From NCBI RefSeq assembly GCF_000725125.1, contig NZ_JFCB01000036.1, positions 1 to 59,858 of the forward strand: a DNA stretch of 59,858 nucleotides. Reading direction: 5' to 3'. Source of the stretch: Streptomyces toyocaensis (GTDB lineage Bacteria > Actinomycetota > Actinomycetes > Streptomycetales > Streptomycetaceae). The notes beneath the pieces are model-generated. The model searched no databases. It was not told the origin of the DNA and was given only the letters and a program-made list of their open reading frames with translations. Shown one piece after another: positions 8,434 through 16,928 of this stretch (the first letter of the stretch is position 1; each line of letters opens with the position of its first letter). The translations under genes and the position numbers were made by a program.

Positions 8434-9588
8434 TCAGGCCCGGACCAGCCGCCGCGCGAACCCCTCAGCCGCCCTGCGGACGTCGTCCGCCGTCCACTCC
8501 AGCCCCGCGGCCCGTACGTACACCTCCGTGAAGGACAGGCCCGGCCCCTTCGGGTCCCAGTGGTTGGCGAAGAGCACCGCACCCGTCTCCTCCGCCGCCG
8601 CGATCGCCACCTCGGCGACCACGTCCGCCTCGTACGGCAGCCACACCTGGAAGTCGTAGGTGTGCGGCACCTCGGGATGGACCCGGAACCAGGGCAGCCC
8701 TCCTTGCGCCAGGCCCTCGCGCAGCGCGGCCGCCACCACGCGCGCGTGCCGGACGTACTCCGGCAGCCGGGGCAGCTCCCGCTCCAGCCCGATCAGTGCC
8801 GACAGCGCGGTCGGGAACTGCTGGAACACGTTGCCGCCGTACCGGTGCCGCCAGGCCCTCGCCTCCTCCACCAGCGTCGCGGGACCGGCCAGGGCGGCGC
8901 CGCCGTAGGCGTCGAGGGACTTGTAGAACGACACGTAGACGCTGTCCGCGAGGCCCGCGATCTCCTCCAGCGGCCGCCCGAAGTGCTCGGTGCACTCCCA
9001 CAGCCGGGCCCCGTCGAAGTGCACCACCGCCTCGCGTTCCCGCGCGGCGCCCACCACCTCGGTCAGCTCCTCCCAGGTGGGCAGCACGAAACCGGCGTCC
9101 CTGAGCGGCAGTTCCAGCATCAGCGCCCCGAAGGGCTCCTCGAAGTCCCGCACCTCGGCGGCGGTGGGCAGCCGGGGCTCACTCGTCATCCGTACCGGCC
9201 GCAATCCGCTGACCTGGCTGAAGGCGTTCCGCTCGTACACCTCGGGGTGGCTCAGCGGGTGCAGGGCGACCGCCGGGTCGCCGGTCCGGCCGGCCCAGCA
9301 GCGCAGTGCGACCTGCTGGGCCATCGTGCCGGTCGGGAAGAACGCGGCGGCCTCGGTGCCGAGCAGCCCGGCGACCCGCTTCTCCAGGGCCTCCACGACA
9401 CCGTTGCCGTAGATGTCGGAGGTCTCGCCGAGGTCGTACACGGTCCCCGCCGCCTCCAGCAGAGCCAGCCGCTCCGAGAGAGGGGCGAGGAAGCCGAGGC
9501 GCGCGAGCACGCGCGGGGCGGCGCGCCAGGCGGCGATCCGCCGTTCGCGCAGCGTGGTGGTGCCCTCTGTGCCGTCCGTATCGCTCAT
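8434..9588 (-). CDS. threonine aldolase-family PLP-dependent lyase
   Basis: This 384-aa fold type I PLP enzyme belongs to the beta-eliminating lyase/threonine aldolase family, which cleaves (allo)threonine to glycine and acetaldehyde. VYGN-like TSDIYGNG near the N-terminus, HFDGARLWE (Asp contacting the PLP pyridine) and SFYKSLDAYGGAALAG with the Schiff-base Lys are all present. Length is slightly above the typical 340-350 aa because of an N-terminal extension rich in Arg. The ATG at 9588 is preceded by GGGA about 11 nt upstream; another ATG at 9600 would add four residues. Substrate stereospecificity cannot be assigned. Confidence 0.85.
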   Translation of the reverse strand: MSDTDGTEGTTTLRERRIAAWRAAPRVLARLGFLAPLSERLALLEAAGTVYDLGETSDIYGNGVVEALEKRVAGLLGTEAAAFFPTGTMAQQVALRCWAGRTGDPAVALHPLSHPEVYERNAFSQVSGLRPVRMTSEPRLPTAAEVRDFEEPFGALMLELPLRDAGFVLPTWEELTEVVGAAREREAVVHFDGARLWECTEHFGRPLEEIAGLADSVYVSFYKSLDAYGGAALAGPATLVEEARAWRHRYGGNVFQQFPTALSALIGLERELPRLPEYVRHARVVAAALREGLAQGGLPWFRVHPEVPHTYDFQVWLPYEADVVAEVAIAAAEETGAVLFANHWDPKGPGLSFTEVYVRAAGLEWTADDVRRAAEGFARRLVRA

Positions 9589-9772
9589 GCGCGCGATCAT
9601 CCCGCGCCCCCGTCCGCGCGTGCACACCCATTTCCGCACGCGCGTGTGCCGCCGCGGCGCACGGAAACCCACAGCCTGTGGACAACCGACCGCCCCCCGG
9701 AACCGATCGCGTTAACATGACGAGAAATCGTCCGGTACCCCGAGCGGACTGGAACGGGAAGGCCGCCGTCGC

Positions 9773-10732
9773 GTGAACACAACCCCACAGCCCGATCCCC
9801 GGGACCGCCCCGCGCGGCTCACCGTCGGCGTCGTCGGCGCCGGACGCGTGGGCCCCGCCCTGGCCGCGTCCCTCCAGCTCGCCGGGCACCGCCCGGTGGC
9901 CGTCTCCGCCGTCTCCGCCGCCTCCCGCAGGCGCGCCGAGCAGATGCTCCCGGACGTGCCGGTGGTGACGCCCGCCGACGTCCTCCAGCGGTCCGAGCTG
10001 GTGCTGCTGACCGTCCCGGACGACGCGCTCCCGGAGCTGGTGTCCGGACTCGCAGACACCGGCGCGGTGCGGCCGGGACAGCTGCTGGTGCACACCTCCG
10101 GCCGGTACGGCGCGAAGGTCCTCGACCCCGCCCTGCGCGCCGGTGCCCTGCCGCTCGCCCTGCACCCGGCGATGACGTTCACCGGCACCCCCGTCGACGT
10201 GCAGCGCCTCGCCGGGTGCCCCTTCGGCGTCACCGCGCCCGAGGAGCTGCGGCTGGCCGCCGAGGCCCTCGTCATCGAGATGGGCGGCGAGCCCGAGTGG
10301 ATCGCCGAGGAGAACCGCCCGCTCTACCACGCGGCCCTCGCCCTGGGCGCCAACCACCTGGTCACCCTGGTCGCCCAGTCCATGGAGCTGCTGCGCGCGG
10401 CCGGCGTCGGAGCCCCCGACCGGATGCTCGGCCCGCTGCTCGGCGCCGCCCTGGACAACGCCCTGCGCTCCGGCGACGCGGCCCTCACCGGCCCCGTCGC
10501 CCGCGGCGACGCGGGCACGGTCGCCGCGCACGTCACCGAGCTGCGCCGGCACTCCCCGGCGGCCGTCGCCGGCTATCTCGCGATGGCCCGCGCGACCGCC
10601 GACCGCGCCCTCGCGCACGGCCTGCTGAAGCCGGAACTCGCCCAGGACCTCCTCGGGGTGCTCGCCGACGGCGGAGCAGGCGGAACCGGCGGAGCCGACG
10701 GCACCGGAAGCACCCCGGGGGAGTCCCGATGA
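9773..10732 (+). CDS. Rossmann-fold DUF2520 dehydrogenase-like protein (possible ketopantoate reductase role)
   Basis: The 319-aa protein has an N-terminal NAD(P)-binding Rossmann motif VGVVGAGRVGPALAASL (about 18-34) and a C-terminal helical DUF2520 domain (about 150-290). It is built like F420-dependent NADP oxidoreductases and ketopantoate reductases. It lies 70 bp upstream of panC in the same direction, a placement seen in many bacteria. No classical panE is in this block, so a reductase step in pantothenate synthesis is a reasonable guess but not shown. The GTG at 9773 follows GGGAAGG about 10 nt upstream. The C-terminal tail is Gly-rich and low complexity. Confidence 0.8.
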   Translation: MNTTPQPDPRDRPARLTVGVVGAGRVGPALAASLQLAGHRPVAVSAVSAASRRRAEQMLPDVPVVTPADVLQRSELVLLTVPDDALPELVSGLADTGAVRPGQLLVHTSGRYGAKVLDPALRAGALPLALHPAMTFTGTPVDVQRLAGCPFGVTAPEELRLAAEALVIEMGGEPEWIAEENRPLYHAALALGANHLVTLVAQSMELLRAAGVGAPDRMLGPLLGAALDNALRSGDAALTGPVARGDAGTVAAHVTELRRHSPAAVAGYLAMARATADRALAHGLLKPELAQDLLGVLADGGAGGTGGADGTGSTPGESR

Positions 10733-10802
10733 GCGGCACGCCCCGCCCCACCGCCCATCCCACCCGTACGACGACGCGCGCGTGCCGGAACGGAGCCGCC
10801 CG

Positions 10803-11798
10803 ATGACCACCCTGCTGCGCACCGCCGCCGAACTGCACGCACGCGCGCGCACGGGCCGCCGCGCCGTCGTGATGACCATGGGCGCGCTGCACGAGGGCCA
10901 CGCCACGCTGATCCGCACCGCACGGGACGTCGCGGGCCCCGACGGTGAGGTCGTGGTCACCGTCTTCGTCAACCCGCTGCAGTTCGGGGCGGGCGAGGAC
11001 CTGGACCGCTACCCGCGCACCCTGGACGCCGACCTGGAACTCGCCGGGCGGTCCGGCGCCGACGCCGTGTTCGCCCCCTCGGTGGACGAGGTCTACCCGG
11101 GCGGCGAACCCCAGGTCCGCGTCAGCGCCGGTCCGATGGGCGCACGCCTGGAGGGGGCGTCCCGCCCCGGCCACTTCGACGGCATGCTCACCGTCGTCGC
11201 CAAGCTGCTCCACCTCACCCGCCCCGACATCGCCCTGTACGGCCAGAAGGACGCCCAGCAGCTCGCCCTGATCCGGCGCATGGTGCGGGACCTGAACTTC
11301 GGCGTCGAGGTCGTCGGCGTGCCCACCGTCCGCGAGGAGGACGGGCTCGCCCTGTCCAGCCGCAACCGCTACCTCTCGCCCACCGGGCGGCGCACCGCGC
11401 TCGCCCTGTCGCAGGCCCTGTTCGCCGGACGCGACCGGCACGCGGCCCAGCAGGCGCTGCGCGCGCGTGCCCATGAGGTGCCCGCCACGCGCGCGCGTGC
11501 CGAGGCGCTCAGCGCCATAGGCGAGTCCCGCGCCGCGGCCGACGCGCACGCCGTCGCCACCACCGCCGGCGGCCCGGCGGCCATCCGCGCCGCCGCCCGC
11601 CTGGTCCTCGACGAGGCCGCCCGGCTCGACCCGCCGCTCGAGCTGGACTACCTGGCCCTGGTCGACCCCTCCGACTTCACCGAGATCGGCGACGACTTCA
11701 CGGGCGAGGCCGTCCTCGCCGTGGCTGCCCGCGTGGGCCGCACCCGTCTGATCGACAACGTCCCCCTGACCTTCGGAACCTTCGGAGCCGCCTCGTGA
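10803..11798 (+). CDS. panC: pantothenate synthetase
   Basis: PanC joins D-pantoate and beta-alanine with ATP to form pantothenate. The 331-aa protein shows the nucleotide-binding TMGALHEGHATLI (about 24-36) with the HIGH-like HEGH, the FVNPLQF pantoate-site segment, RPGHFDGMLTVVAKL, GQKDAQQLALIRRMV and the KMSKS-like SSRNRYLS. Length is a little above the usual about 280-310 because of Ala-rich inserts. The ATG at 10803 is chosen because GGAG lies 7 nt upstream; a GTG at 10782 would add seven residues. Its stop overlaps the nadB start by 4 bp. Confidence 0.96.
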   Translation: MTTLLRTAAELHARARTGRRAVVMTMGALHEGHATLIRTARDVAGPDGEVVVTVFVNPLQFGAGEDLDRYPRTLDADLELAGRSGADAVFAPSVDEVYPGGEPQVRVSAGPMGARLEGASRPGHFDGMLTVVAKLLHLTRPDIALYGQKDAQQLALIRRMVRDLNFGVEVVGVPTVREEDGLALSSRNRYLSPTGRRTALALSQALFAGRDRHAAQQALRARAHEVPATRARAEALSAIGESRAAADAHAVATTAGGPAAIRAAARLVLDEAARLDPPLELDYLALVDPSDFTEIGDDFTGEAVLAVAARVGRTRLIDNVPLTFGTFGAAS

Positions 11799-13501
11799 CC
11801 AGCACAGGCATACGACTGCACGCCCCCGCGGCCGGGTGGTCCATCGACGCGGACGTCGTGGTCGTCGGCTCCGGCGTCGCCGGCCTCACCGCGGCCCTGC
11901 GCTGCGAGGCCGCCGGCCTGACCACGGTGGTCGTCACCAAGGCCCGCCTCGACGACGGCTCCACCCGCTGGGCGCAGGGCGGGATCGCCGCGGCCCTCGG
12001 CGAGGGCGACACCCCCGAGCAGCACCTGGACGACACCCTGGTCGCCGGCGCGGGCCTGTGCGACGAGGAAGCGGTCCGCATCCTGGTCACCGAGGGCCCC
12101 GACGCCGTACGCCGCCTCATCGCGACGGGCGCGCACTTCGACGAGTCCACCGAGGGCGGCCTCGCCCTCACCCGCGAGGGCGGCCACCACCGCCGCCGCA
12201 TCGCTCACGCGGGCGGCGACGCCACCGGTGCGGAGATCTCCCGGGCCCTCGTCGACGCGGTCCGCGCGCGGGGGCTGCGCACCATCGAGAACGCCCTGGT
12301 CCTGGACCTCCTCACGGACGCCGACGGCCGCACCGCCGGCGTCACCCTGCACGTCATGGGCGAGGGCCAGCACGACGGCGTGGGCGCGGTCCACGCCCCG
12401 GCCGTCGTCCTGGCGACCGGCGGCATGGGCCAGGTCTTCTCGGCGACGACGAACCCTGCCGTCTCCACGGGCGACGGCGTGGCCCTCGCGCTCCGCGCGG
12501 GCGCCGAGGTGAGCGACCTCGAATTCGTCCAGTTCCACCCCACCGTCCTCTTCCTCGGACCCGAGGCGGAGGGCCAGCAGCCGCTGGTCTCCGAGGCGGT
12601 ACGCGGCGAGGGCGCCCACCTGGTGGACGCCGAGGGCGTGCGCTTCATGCGGGGGCAGCACGAGCTCGCCGAACTGGCGCCCCGGGACATCGTCGCCAAG
12701 GGCATCATGCGCCGCATGCGGGAGCAGGACGCCGAGCACATGTATCTCGACGCCCGCCACTTCGGCGCCGAGATGTGGGAGCACCGCTTCCCCACGATCC
12801 TCGCCGCCTGCCGCGCCCACGGCATCGACCCGGTCACCGAGCCCGTCCCGGTCGCCCCGGCCGCCCACTACGCCTCCGGCGGCGTCCGCACCGACTCCCA
12901 CGGCCGCACCACCGTGCCCGGCCTGTACGCGTGCGGCGAGGTCGCCTGCACGGGCGTGCACGGCGCCAACCGCCTCGCCTCCAACTCCCTCCTCGAGGGC
13001 CTGGTCTACGCCGAGCGCATCGCCACCGACATCGCACGCACCGGTACCCTCCACCCCCGCGTGCCGCAGCCGCTCCCCACCGGCGAGCGCCCCGAGCACC
13101 CCCTCCTCCCGCCGGAGGCCCGCTTCACCATCCAGCGGATCATGACCCGGGGAGCAGGCGTGCTGCGCTCCGAGGCCTCCCTCTCCGAGGCCGCGCACCG
13201 CCTCCACGAGCTGCACGCCGACGCGCGCGACGCCCTCGACGAGAACGGCAAGACCGCCGAGCCCGGCGTCGACACCTGGGAGGCCACCAACCTCCTGTGC
13301 GTGGCCCGCGTCCTGGTGGCCGCCGCGCTGCGCCGCGAGGAGACCCGCGGCTGCCACTGGCGCGAGGACCGCCCCGAACGCGACGACACCCACTGGCGCC
13401 GCCACATCGTCGTACGGCTGAATCCGGACCGATCGCTGGCGGCGCACACCACCGGCACCACAGACTTCCCCCCGACCCTCCCTCAGTCCCAGGAGCAGTG
13501 A
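11795..13501 (+). CDS. nadB: L-aspartate oxidase
   Basis: NadB oxidises L-aspartate to iminoaspartate, the first step of de novo NAD synthesis. The 568-aa flavoprotein has the FAD dinucleotide motif VVVGSGVAGLTAALRCE (about 22-38), STRWAQGGIAAAL, the active-site region EFVQFHPT and EAVRGEGAHLVDAEGVRFM, and HYASGGVRTD with GLYACGEVACTGVHGANRLASNSL near the end of the FAD domain. It is coupled to panC by a GTGA overlap. NadA (quinolinate synthase), which uses its product, is not in the window. Confidence 0.96.
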   Translation: MTSTGIRLHAPAAGWSIDADVVVVGSGVAGLTAALRCEAAGLTTVVVTKARLDDGSTRWAQGGIAAALGEGDTPEQHLDDTLVAGAGLCDEEAVRILVTEGPDAVRRLIATGAHFDESTEGGLALTREGGHHRRRIAHAGGDATGAEISRALVDAVRARGLRTIENALVLDLLTDADGRTAGVTLHVMGEGQHDGVGAVHAPAVVLATGGMGQVFSATTNPAVSTGDGVALALRAGAEVSDLEFVQFHPTVLFLGPEAEGQQPLVSEAVRGEGAHLVDAEGVRFMRGQHELAELAPRDIVAKGIMRRMREQDAEHMYLDARHFGAEMWEHRFPTILAACRAHGIDPVTEPVPVAPAAHYASGGVRTDSHGRTTVPGLYACGEVACTGVHGANRLASNSLLEGLVYAERIATDIARTGTLHPRVPQPLPTGERPEHPLLPPEARFTIQRIMTRGAGVLRSEASLSEAAHRLHELHADARDALDENGKTAEPGVDTWEATNLLCVARVLVAAALRREETRGCHWREDRPERDDTHWRRHIVVRLNPDRSLAAHTTGTTDFPPTLPQSQEQ

Positions 13502-13506
13502 CAGCA

Positions 13507-14481
13507 GTGACCACCCCCGACCTTCCTCTCGTTTCCTCCGGCGGCTGTGGCGACGGCTGTGCCTGCGGCGCCGACGAGGAGACCTACCTGGAGTGCGGCC
13601 TCGACCCCGCACTCGCCCAGCTCCTGGCCGACGCGGGCCTCGACCCCGTCGAGGTCGAGGACATCGCGAACGTCGCCCTCCAGGAGGACCTGGCCCACGG
13701 CGTGGACGTGACCACGGTCGCGACCATCCCGGAGGACGCCGTGGCCACCGCCGACTTCACCGCGCGGGAGGCGGGCACGGTGGCGGGCCTCAGGATCGCC
13801 GAGGCGGTCATGTCGATCGTCTGCACGGAGGAGTTCGAGGTCGAGCGCCACGTGGAGGACGGCGACCGCGTGGAAGCGGGCCAGACCCTCCTCTCGATCA
13901 CCACCCGCACGCGCGACATCCTCACCGCCGAACGCAGCGCCCTGAACCTCCTGTGCCGCCTGTCGGGCATCGCGACGGCCACACGCGCGTGGGCGGACGT
14001 CCTCGACGGCACCGGGGCGAAGGTCCGCGACACCCGCAAGACCACCCCCGGCCTGCGCAGCCTGGAGAAGTTCGCGGTGCGCTGCGGGGGCGGCGTCAAC
14101 CACCGCATGTCCCTCTCGGACGCGGCCCTGGTCAAGGACAACCACGTGGTGGCCGCGGGCGGCGTCGCCGAGGCGTTCCGCGCGGTCCGCGAGCGCTTCC
14201 CCGACGTCCCGATCGAGGTCGAGGTCGACACCCTCCACCAGCTGCGCGACGTCCTCGACGCCGGCGCCGACCTGATCCTGCTGGACAACTTCACGCCCGG
14301 CGAGTGCGCGGAGGCGGTGGCCCTCGTCGACGGCCGGGCCGCCCTGGAGGCCTCCGGCCGCCTCACCCTCGCGGGCGCGAAGGCCTACGCGGACACGGGC
14401 GTGGACTACCTGGCCGTGGGAGCCCTCACCCACTCCTCGCCGATCCTCGACATCGGCCTCGACCTGCGAGCGGCGGAGTAG
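13507..14481 (+). CDS. nadC: nicotinate-nucleotide pyrophosphorylase (quinolinate phosphoribosyltransferase)
   Basis: NadC converts quinolinate and PRPP to nicotinate mononucleotide. The 324-aa protein contains ALQEDLAHGVDVTT, the ERSALNLLCRLSGIAT segment, DTRKTTPGLRSLEKFAVRCGGGVNHR (PRPP/quinolinate site), LVKDNHV and VEVDTLHQ. It carries a Cys-rich N-terminal extension of about 30 residues with Cys at 14, 18, 20 and 30 that catalytic cores lack; a metal or protein contact is possible. The GTG at 13507 lies 5 bp after nadB with AGGAG 11 nt upstream, so translation is likely coupled. Confidence 0.95.
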   Translation: MTTPDLPLVSSGGCGDGCACGADEETYLECGLDPALAQLLADAGLDPVEVEDIANVALQEDLAHGVDVTTVATIPEDAVATADFTAREAGTVAGLRIAEAVMSIVCTEEFEVERHVEDGDRVEAGQTLLSITTRTRDILTAERSALNLLCRLSGIATATRAWADVLDGTGAKVRDTRKTTPGLRSLEKFAVRCGGGVNHRMSLSDAALVKDNHVVAAGGVAEAFRAVRERFPDVPIEVEVDTLHQLRDVLDAGADLILLDNFTPGECAEAVALVDGRAALEASGRLTLAGAKAYADTGVDYLAVGALTHSSPILDIGLDLRAAE

Positions 14482-14489
14482 GACCGGCC

Positions 14490-15287
14490 ATGCTGCTGAC
14501 GATCGACGTGGGCAACACCCACACCGTCCTGGGCCTCTTCGACGGCGACGACATCGTCGAACACTGGCGCATCTCCACGGACGCCCGCCGCACGGCCGAC
14601 GAGCTGGCGGTCCTCCTGCAGGGCCTCATGGGCATGCACCCACTGCTGGGCGACGAGCTGGGCGACGGCATCGACGGCATCGCGATCTGCGCGACGGTCC
14701 CCTCCGTGCTGCACGAACTCCGCGAGGTCACCCGCCGTTACTACGGGGACGTCCCCGCCGTCCTCGTCGAACCGGGCGTGAAGACCGGGGTCCCCATCCT
14801 CACCGACAACCCCAAGGAGGTCGGCGCGGACCGCATCATCAACGCCGTCGCGGCGGTCGACCTCTACGGCGGTCCCGCGGTCGTCGTCGACTTCGGCACG
14901 GCGACGACGTTCGACGCGGTCAGCGCGCGCGGGGAGTACGTCGGCGGCGTCATCGCGCCCGGCATCGAGATCTCCGTGGAGGCGCTCGGCGTCCGCGGCG
15001 CGCAGCTGCGGAAGATCGAGGTGGCGCGCCCGCGCAGCGTGATCGGCAAGAACACGGTCGAGGCGATGCAGTCCGGCATCATCTACGGATTCGCCGGTCA
15101 GGTGGACGGCGTGGTCAACCGGATGGCGCGGGAGCTGGCGGACGACCCCGACGACGTGACGGTCATCGCGACGGGTGGGCTGGCGCCGATGGTGCTGGGC
15201 GAGAGCTCGGTGATCGACGAGCACGAGCCGTGGCTGACGCTGGTCGGGCTCCGCCTGGTGTACGAGCGGAACGCATCGCGCCTGTAG
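14490..15287 (+). CDS. coaX: type III pantothenate kinase
   Basis: CoaX phosphorylates pantothenate, the first committed step of CoA synthesis. The type III enzyme is insensitive to CoA feedback. The 265-aa ASKHA-fold protein begins with the phosphate-binding LLTIDVGNTHTVLGLFD and has GADRIINAVAA, DFGTATTFDAVSARGEYVGGVIAPGI and the adenosine motif VIATGGLAPMV. It starts 8 bp after nadC with GGAGTAGGA immediately upstream and closes the panC-nadB-nadC-coaX block. The block therefore makes both NAD and CoA precursors from aspartate-derived units. Confidence 0.96.
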   Translation: MLLTIDVGNTHTVLGLFDGDDIVEHWRISTDARRTADELAVLLQGLMGMHPLLGDELGDGIDGIAICATVPSVLHELREVTRRYYGDVPAVLVEPGVKTGVPILTDNPKEVGADRIINAVAAVDLYGGPAVVVDFGTATTFDAVSARGEYVGGVIAPGIEISVEALGVRGAQLRKIEVARPRSVIGKNTVEAMQSGIIYGFAGQVDGVVNRMARELADDPDDVTVIATGGLAPMVLGESSVIDEHEPWLTLVGLRLVYERNASRL

Positions 15288-15397
15288 CCGGGGGCCGGGG
15301 CTCGTTGCTCAGCCCGTTGCTCGCGTGGTGCCCGGTGCCGCTGCGGGCCGGGGGAGGTCGCGCAGCCCGGCGCTTGCGGGGCGCCGTCGCGCCCACC

Positions 15398-15431
15398 CTC
15401 CCCCACTCCCGACGCCGCTCGAGCGGGGGGA
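15398..15431. repeat. imperfect palindrome downstream of coaX
   Basis: CTCCCCCACTC at 15398-15408 pairs with GAGCGGGGGGA at 15421-15431 (9 of 11 positions), leaving a 12-nt loop. I recall near-identical palindromes scattered in intergenic DNA of many Streptomyces. It may end coaX transcription, but no T-tract follows. Confidence 0.5.
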
Positions 15432-15462
15432 CCCCCATCGCCCCAGCGGCACGACTGCCCGC

Positions 15463-15643
15463 GGAAGCGGCGCGGCGGGCCCGTGGGTGCGGCGGGAGCG
15501 ACGTGAGGCCCGCGGGTGCGGCGGGAGCGGCGCGGCGGGCCCACGAGAGCGGCGGAAGCGGCGCGGCGGGCCCGCGGGTGCGGCGGAAGCGGCATGGGGC
15601 CCGCGGGTGCGGCGGGTGCGGCATGGGGGGCCTGTGAGAGCGG
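15463..15643. repeat. tandem array of six about 30-bp GC-rich repeats
   Basis: Six imperfect units of 29-31 bp start at 15463, 15494, 15523, 15554, 15585 and 15614. Each begins GG(G/A)AGCGGC or a close variant and ends near GGTGCGGC or GAGAGCGGC. The strand carries many G runs. There are no unique spacers, so this is not a CRISPR. The wider gap 15288-15966 holds no convincing gene; other frames through it are low-complexity Ala/Gly/Arg. Confidence 0.7.
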
Positions 15644-15966
15644 TGCGGCGGCCCGCCGTGTACGTCGCCTGTGCCGCCTACGGCGGGAAGGGGGCGGGGC
15701 GGGGGTGTGCGCCCGCAGCGGCTGGTGCGAACGAGCACCCCGCACCTCCACCGGCCGACCCGGTCGCGCCGGTCCGAGGACGGACACCCCCGACCCGACC
15801 CCGACCCACCCACCACCCGAAGGCGCCACCCGAGCCCCCACCCGCAGCCGGCGTGTCCCACCGCAGGCCGGGCGCATGCACGGCCTCCCAGCCACCCGGG
15901 TGGCACTCCGCGCCACACCTGAGCCCCATACGCGATGTTTGTCTGATTAGCGCGTATCGTCGCAGC

Positions 15967-16575
15967 ATGCCCACGCCCTACGGATCCCGCGGCGGCATGG
16001 CGTTCGGCGCGGAGGAACTGCGCGTGCTCCGCCGCGCTCTCGCCCTCGCCCTGCTCCCCACCCCCGCCTCGGCCGACGACGTCCAGGACTGCCTCCGCCT
16101 CGCCGACTCCCTCGACGAGGCGTCGCGGGAGAGTGCCCGGCTGCGCGCCTTCCTCCTGGCCGACCTCGGCCGCTACCGCGCCGCCCTCCCCGGCACGGCT
16201 GCCGGCTACCTCACGCTCCTGGAGGAGGCGCTGGGCGCCGGATACCGCCCCCAGCCCGACGATCTGGCCGCCCTTCGCGCCCTGCGCGGCAACCCCACCG
16301 CCGCCGCCCTCCTGCACCACTGCGAGCGCACCCGCCTCACGGCCCTCCCCGGAGGACGCGGAGCAGCCGCCGACGACCAGGAGAAGAAGCCCGCGGAGAA
16401 CCCCCCTGCCGGCCCGCACCCCGCACCGAACCCCAGCCCCGCCCCCGCTCCCACCCCGGCCCCGGCCCCCGGCACCCCCAAGCCCACTCGCCGCCCCGTC
16501 CCCACCCCCGGCGAGGTCTTCCCCCGCCGCAAACCCACGCCACCCCCGGCCGACCAGCACCTCGCCGCCGGCTGA
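15967..16575 (+). CDS. conserved hypothetical protein with Pro-rich tail
   Basis: The 202-aa protein has a helical N-terminal domain of about 120 residues (AEELRVLRRALALALLPTPASADDVQDCLRLADSLDEASRESARLRAFLLADLGRYRAALPGTAAGYLTLLEEAL... pattern, with Leu/Arg/Asp heptads). A Pro/Ala/Lys-rich disordered tail of about 80 residues follows. I do not recognise a named domain. TATCGT at 15955-15960 is 6 nt upstream of the ATG and no ribosome-binding site is seen, so the mRNA is probably leaderless. An AT-rich patch (15936-15960) in this very GC-rich region supports a promoter there. The small membrane gene follows 26 bp later. Confidence 0.7.
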   Translation: MPTPYGSRGGMAFGAEELRVLRRALALALLPTPASADDVQDCLRLADSLDEASRESARLRAFLLADLGRYRAALPGTAAGYLTLLEEALGAGYRPQPDDLAALRALRGNPTAAALLHHCERTRLTALPGGRGAAADDQEKKPAENPPAGPHPAPNPSPAPAPTPAPAPGTPKPTRRPVPTPGEVFPRRKPTPPPADQHLAAG

Positions 16576-16601
16576 CGGCCCGCCCTGGCTACCCTGGATA
16601 C

Positions 16602-16778
16602 ATGGACTACGTCTCCGCGCTCCTCCCCCCGGCCGTCATGGCCGTCCTCTTCATCGCCGTGATCCGGGTGATCGTGAAGACCCAGGGTGGCGCCAACAAG
16701 ACCAAGGAGGACGCGGCCGTCGACGCGGCCCTCGCAAGGACGGAGGGTGCGACCCCCTCCCCCAAGACGGACGCCTGA
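16602..16778 (+). CDS. small single-pass membrane protein, 58 aa
   Basis: This short gene encodes a protein starting MDYVSALLPPAVMAVLFI, with one clear membrane helix at about 6-24 and then a charged, Lys/Glu/Asp-rich tail ending TPSPKTDA. TACCCT at 16590-16595 lies 6 nt upstream of the ATG, typical of leaderless Streptomyces mRNAs. A strong intrinsic terminator follows at 16826. Third-position GC bias and the terminator argue that it is a real gene. The likely topology is N-terminus out with a cytoplasmic tail; the function is unknown. Confidence 0.75.
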   Translation: MDYVSALLPPAVMAVLFIAVIRVIVKTQGGANKTKEDAAVDAALARTEGATPSPKTDA

Positions 16779-16825
16779 CCACCCACTCGGCCCGGCCTGC
16801 CCGGCCCGCCGCCCGGCCCCGCCCC

Positions 16826-16858
16826 AGGGCGTACGACGCACCCTCGTACGCCCTTTTT
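16826..16858 (+). terminator. intrinsic terminator
   Basis: AGGGCGTACGA (16826-16836) and TCGTACGCCCT (16844-16854) form a perfect 11-bp stem with a 7-nt loop, followed by a T run through 16858. It ends the small membrane gene's transcript and isolates the BlaI-type gene downstream. Confidence 0.88.
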
Positions 16859-16928
16859 CGTCGCGTTCATCCCGAACGACGCCCGTCCGGCACGCCATGA
16901 CCGGGATCTCCCACTATGGTTCTGAGGT

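Noticed and set aside
10729..10806. Small gene between the DUF2520 gene and panC
   Set aside because: A 25-codon frame in low-complexity Thr/Arg sequence, with no ribosome-binding site of its own.
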